Assembly (NCBI GenBank): GCA_012295275.1
Contig: CM022665.1
Coordinates: 5,825,401-5,867,900 of the forward strand
Source of the DNA: Chrysomallon squamiferum
Taxonomy: Eukaryota; Mollusca; Gastropoda; Neomphalida; Peltospiridae
Direction of reading: 5' to 3'
Length of the DNA stretch: 42,500 bases
Position numbers and translations under genes: made by a program. This document shows positions 38,291 to 42,500 of the stretch, piece by piece. Under the pieces are notes generated by a model. It made no database searches. It worked only from the letters and a program-made list of their open reading frames with translations, and was not told the DNA's origin. How positions within the stretch are numbered: the stretch's first letter is position 1; each line of letters starts with the position of its first letter.

Positions 38291-38732
38291 TCTATATTAT
38301 GTGGGATTATTAAGCAGAGGTAATTATCCAAAAAAATTCTTATTATTGTGTTTATACAGAGATATGTTTTAAGGTTACAGAGATACCACAAACGTCATAC
38401 GAATTTAAAATAGATTTAAATGCAGCTTTCAATTTTTGATGCACTAAAAGTACAGATATTTCTTACTGGAAGCCACCTTTCAAGAAACGAGTTCGTTTCC
38501 GGACCTCAGCCTTATAAAATGTCTCCTAGAAAATTGTTGTTAATGTTTAAGGTTATTACTGGCATGTCTTGAACAAACGATACCTTTCTGTTTGCAGTTT
38601 GCAACTCTAATAGTCTTTAATGACGTTAGAAAGTTACAAATATAACGTCACTAATTCTCGGTGGATTAAAATAAATACAATTTCTTTCTTTCTTTTTTTC
38701 TTTTTTTTTCCTTTTTTCTTTTCTTTTATTTC

Positions 38733-38734
<2 letters not shown>
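38291..38734. other. Single-copy spacer, no gene seen
   Basis: AT-rich sequence between the minisatellite and the next simple-repeat block. No frame or RNA gene stands out. Confidence 0.5.
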
Positions 38735-38805
<71 letters not shown>

Positions 38806-38866
38806 TTAATTTATTTATTTATTTATTTATTTATTTATTATTATTCTTTTTTTTTTTTTTTTTTTA
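38735..38866. repeat. (ATT)n, (TTTA)n and poly-T block
   Basis: (ATT)n to about 38805, then (TTTA)n to about 38840, then poly-T. Confidence 0.95.
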
Positions 38867-39006
38867 ATTGTTACTTGAGACATAGAGAACTAGTTCAATA
38901 AGCTAAGTAAGTGAATATCTAGGAATAATGAAGAATAAATATTCACTTAAAACATTTTTAATTTTATTCAGTTTTTTCTTTGCTTTGCAACTGAATTAGA
39001 TTTTTT

Positions 39007-39240
39007 TATGTATGTATGTATGTATGTATAAGAGTATGTGTAAATGTATGTATGTTTCTGTCAGTCAGTCTATATCTGTCTATCTCTCTATCTATGTGTC
39101 TGTCTATTTATCTGTCTCCCTCATATTTTCTTTCTCTCTTTGTCTACCTCTGATATCTCTCTATTTATTGATGTACCTGTATATCTGTCTATCTCTTTAT
39201 CTTTCTATCTCCATTTCTAAATTATTTCATTGTCTTAATC
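39007..39240. repeat. (TATG)n and degenerate (CTAT/CTGT)n tract
   Basis: A short (TATG)n at 39007-39030 is followed by an irregular pyrimidine-rich TCTATCTGTCTA-type tract. The serine/leucine-rich frame across it is an artefact. Confidence 0.85.
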
Positions 39241-40811
39241 GATATTTGTAGTTATTTGATCTATTTTTTATATAATGGCCAAGGCATTGAAACACTGAAA
39301 TGTTTACTTATTTATAATGTTTAGTAAAAATTTAATTCATATAAGCCATCTGTGTAAAATTTATAAAGAAAAGTCTTTTTAACAGAAAATCGTACAGCAT
39401 GAATTTACCTTTAGCAAGCACAATTGCGGTTCGGTTTTGGGGCGTTACCAAAATAATGATAGTAGATTTATACCAAGCCGATGACATGTAAATAAATTCT
39501 GCTTCGTGTTTTATATATCCAGTTATGAATTATTCGCAGATACTATTTTCAGATTCTCTATTATAGCTGCTGTCAAACAGATGTTAATATAAAATGAGAG
39601 GTTACTGTTTATAAGAATTTCATTAAAATAGCTCTAGATTTAAAACAAGAAACCCCTTTCTAAACACGTTTGTTGTGTTTGTATTAGCTTGAGGAGTGAA
39701 TGATTCAGTTTGTTCTCAGTTTCGGTACAGATGGACAAAATCAAATTAAAAAAATTAAGAACGAAATAAAATGCTCGAGAACGCTCCCAGGAAATATCAG
39801 GTAGTATGACGTCACAACCGGATACAGTTTGTAAGGCTGCATAACAATACTAATAAAATAAGAAAAAAAAAAGAAGTAAAACCCAAAGAAAATGAAAACT
39901 ATTTGTCTGACAAAACTTATCTGAATTAATATTCAGTAAGACCAAATAAATTTAGCAGTTATAAACTCGATACTAATAATATGTTTTCAGAAGCCATTTT
40001 TCACTGGGCATTCCTGCTGTGACCATATTGCTCCTCGTGACTATAAGCTAATTAGATGTTTTTTTTATAACATGGAGGGGGGAAATGGTTTGGTGCAGTG
40101 TTCATAAACTCCTTCACCTTTTTACTATTTCATTTAATTAAATGTAGCAATATATCAGATCACATGAAACAATAATATACATTTAATGAGCTCTTCGATT
40201 TGTCTTCTGTATTCCAAAATCAAATAAGTGAAAAGATCGCAACAAGTTTCTGTAAAGAACTTTCACTTTACTCGTTCTGCTATTTAACAATCATCTAACT
40301 CACTATCATCCATTTAGAACATTAAAATGAGAAGAAAAGAACTCAGTGAAAGTCCAATTTACAGTAAATAAATATTATATTGCGCCATTTAGCATTGTTT
40401 GGATGTTTTGTTTAGCGGTTATCGACGTATTACTTAAATCGAGTTAATATACGAGTACTGTGGTCAAGAAAAGAGTTTTATTGCAGCACACTGCATGAAC
40501 TGAGATAGGAAAATCAGGTAATAAACGATAATGACTGAACAGAGTTTGAGTGTGGAGACTGTGAATGTTCTCACTCAAAGTACTTTGATTGTTTTACAGT
40601 ATTCTAATACGAGAACCACTGAAGTTTAAAATAGGATATTGTTCTGCGCGGTCGGCAAAAACGGTTGTAAAAGACGGTTACCGGATATATTAATAATAAT
40701 AATGGTATTCGGACTGAAAAATAATAGATTTAGCTAATCAATGCTGAATCTGAAGGATTAATAATGCATTTTATTTATTAAAATAATAATTGAAAAAAAT
40801 AAAATAGAAAG

Positions 40812-40855
<44 letters not shown>

Positions 40856-41560
40856 GCTATTGTTATGTAGGATTTTTTCTTTCTTTCTTTCCTTTTTTAC
40901 CATTTTTATTTATTTATTTTTTATTTTATTTTATTTTATTTTATTTTATTTCTCTCAAATTTTGTGGTGATGACGGTATTTCTGTTTGTATTATGTTTTT
41001 ATTGTTGATACTTATGATGGTGGCATGATGTGGCTGTCGTTACAGTAGAAACTTCTGTTGTACCGATAATGTTTGTGTTGCGGGAGTTACTGATATTACT
41101 GACACGACTTTTGTTAATTAAAATAATAATAAACTGTCATAGTAAAAAAAAAAAAATTAAATAAACCACTCCCATAGTCATGTTTAGGTTAATGTGGAAA
41201 TATAAATATAAATTAAACCAGTTAATTAAACTGATATTTCTCAGAATAATGAAATAAAGACAATATTCTGAATTGTAAAAATAACAAATTAAAGTGATAT
41301 CGCAGTCAGCATCAGATTGCTAATACTGCACTAATTTATAATTATTTTCAATTCTCAAATACACTGAACTAAAACATAATGAACTACTGTAGCATTACGA
41401 CCAAAGCAACTGAAATAAAAATACTGACACAAGACAACAAAAATGAAGAGAAAACCAATTAGGCAAAGTGATATTACAACTAATACAGAAATAACCAAAA
41501 AATTATGACATAATGAGTCATAGACTTTCCTGACAATATTCCACAAATATTGAACAAATA
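39241..41560. other. AT-rich non-coding stretch
   Basis: Mostly single-copy sequence, with (ATT)n at 40815-40857 and TTTTA repeats at about 40905-40952. A 63-codon minus-strand frame at 41355-41546 is hydrophobic but has no recognisable motif. No gene is called. Confidence 0.5.
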
Positions 41561-41758
41561 TAATATAATGATGATGTAGACCAATAAGGAGCGTAATCTA
41601 CCGGCTATTATTGACAATGTAATTAATTATAATAAAATGATGATACAGACCAATAAACAACGTGACGCTGCAGCCGGTATTGGCAATGTAGTGAATTATA
41701 ATAATAACGATGATGTAGACCAATTAAAGAAACCGACGTTCCAGCCAATATCGAAATA
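41561..41758. repeat. ~70-bp degenerate tandem triplicate
   Basis: GATGATGTAGACCAAT-like anchors put GACCAAT at 41579, 41648 and 41718 (spacing 69 and 70). Copies one and two share GACAATGTAATTAATTATAA-like ends. Copy three diverges after CCAGCC. An ATG frame at 41637-41909 on the plus strand runs through the last copies into unique sequence; I recognise nothing in it. Confidence 0.75.
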
Positions 41759-41987
41759 CTGGGTCCACCTAGGACCGGACAGACATCCTGACCTCATAAT
41801 TATCCGCTTGGCTAAATACTTGATAAGAACCGAGTTCCTGCAAGTCAAAACAAGAGATCTAGCAGTAGGAAAAGTAAAAATAACCGCCACTTTCACTTGT
41901 GTTAATTAACTTTGATGATTTAAAACTAGTAAATAATAAATAAAAAAAAACTATTTCGGTTTTCTTGCTGTTTGTCTTCCTCTTCTG

Positions 41988-41988
<1 letters not shown>

Positions 41989-42061
<73 letters not shown>
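41989..42061. repeat. (CT)n microsatellite
   Basis: About 73 bp of uninterrupted CT, then a short CACACACG patch. Confidence 0.97.
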
Positions 42062-42063
<2 letters not shown>

Positions 42064-42500
42064 ACACACGCACACATGCACACTTTCGCTCTCTCTTTCT
42101 CTCGTTTTCTCGCCTTCTCATCTACGCCACTCAATAAAACAGAAAAAAACATATTAACACAAAGCAAGCGTGGGTTCAGAAACCACGCAAGGGCCTTTAA
42201 ACAGAGATGCGCGAAATTGCAGAGGTGTTTTATATTAAAAAAAAAAACTTCTTAATTTTTAACAGAAATTTCGCCCGTCGATTTTTAACCATCATTTCCG
42301 GAAACCGCGGATGTACAAGACCATTTGAGAATATTTGCTGAAATTTTATTTTACTTCTAATCTGAGATCTGTAAGTGGTTAGAATACGTTATTTTTATTT
42401 TATCTTTTTTTATTTTTTTTATTTAAGTGCCAAATTGCACAGAAAAGCTTCTTAGACACTGTAAAAATATTTGAGACATATCGCGAAATGTAGTTCTTGT
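42062..42500. other. Non-coding right edge
   Basis: Single-copy sequence with a poly-A patch at 42237-42247 and T-rich repeats near 42400-42423. No gene was seen. Confidence 0.5.

Overview
The window is a stretch of animal nuclear DNA. It is strongly AT-rich and crowded with long microsatellites: (CT/GA)n, (CA/GT)n, (TA)n, (AAT/ATT)n, (AAAT)n, (ACAT/GTAT)n and degenerate (AGT)n fields, plus poly-A and poly-T runs. Gene density is very low and the one clear gene is split by introns. A Gq-type muscarinic receptor in this kind of DNA suggests an invertebrate, most plausibly a mollusc and possibly a cephalopod. That assignment is inference; nothing in the sequence names the species. No bacterial, plasmid or viral gene was recognised.

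The only secure gene is on the minus strand at 12553-14943. It is one large exon of a muscarinic acetylcholine receptor (GPCR class A, M1/M3/M5-like, insect A-type). The exon has a good acceptor at its right edge (AG at 14944-14945), a 128-base leader with three upstream ATGs, the start codon at 14813-14815, and 754 codons plus one base covering the extracellular N-terminus, TM1-TM5, a very long third intracellular loop and TM6. It ends in a phase-1 donor inside extracellular loop 3 (last exon base 12553). TM7 and the C-tail must lie in another exon. I did not find it in the 12.5 kb to the left, so that stretch reads as part of a long intron. The 5' non-coding exon(s) and promoter would lie to the right of 14961 and were not located.

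The rest holds no gene I can name. Two weak coding-exon candidates have protein-like composition and flanking splice-like signals: 5306-5608 on the minus strand and 27385-27519 on the plus strand. Neither was recognised.

The most structured non-coding parts are a ~2.7 kb, 43-bp minisatellite at 35555-38290 with higher-order periods of 645 and 170 bp, an eight-copy 53-bp array at 24633-25060, a degenerate ~32-bp array at 31925-32262, and a ~70-bp triplicate at 41561-41758. There are also two probable remnants of non-autonomous DNA transposons (25104-25441 and 30165-30435) and a CpG cluster at 34500-34640. I found no rRNA, tRNA or CRISPR array, and no convincing undescribed multi-gene system. 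The best leads are the receptor's unusual ectodomain and splice architecture and the organised minisatellites.
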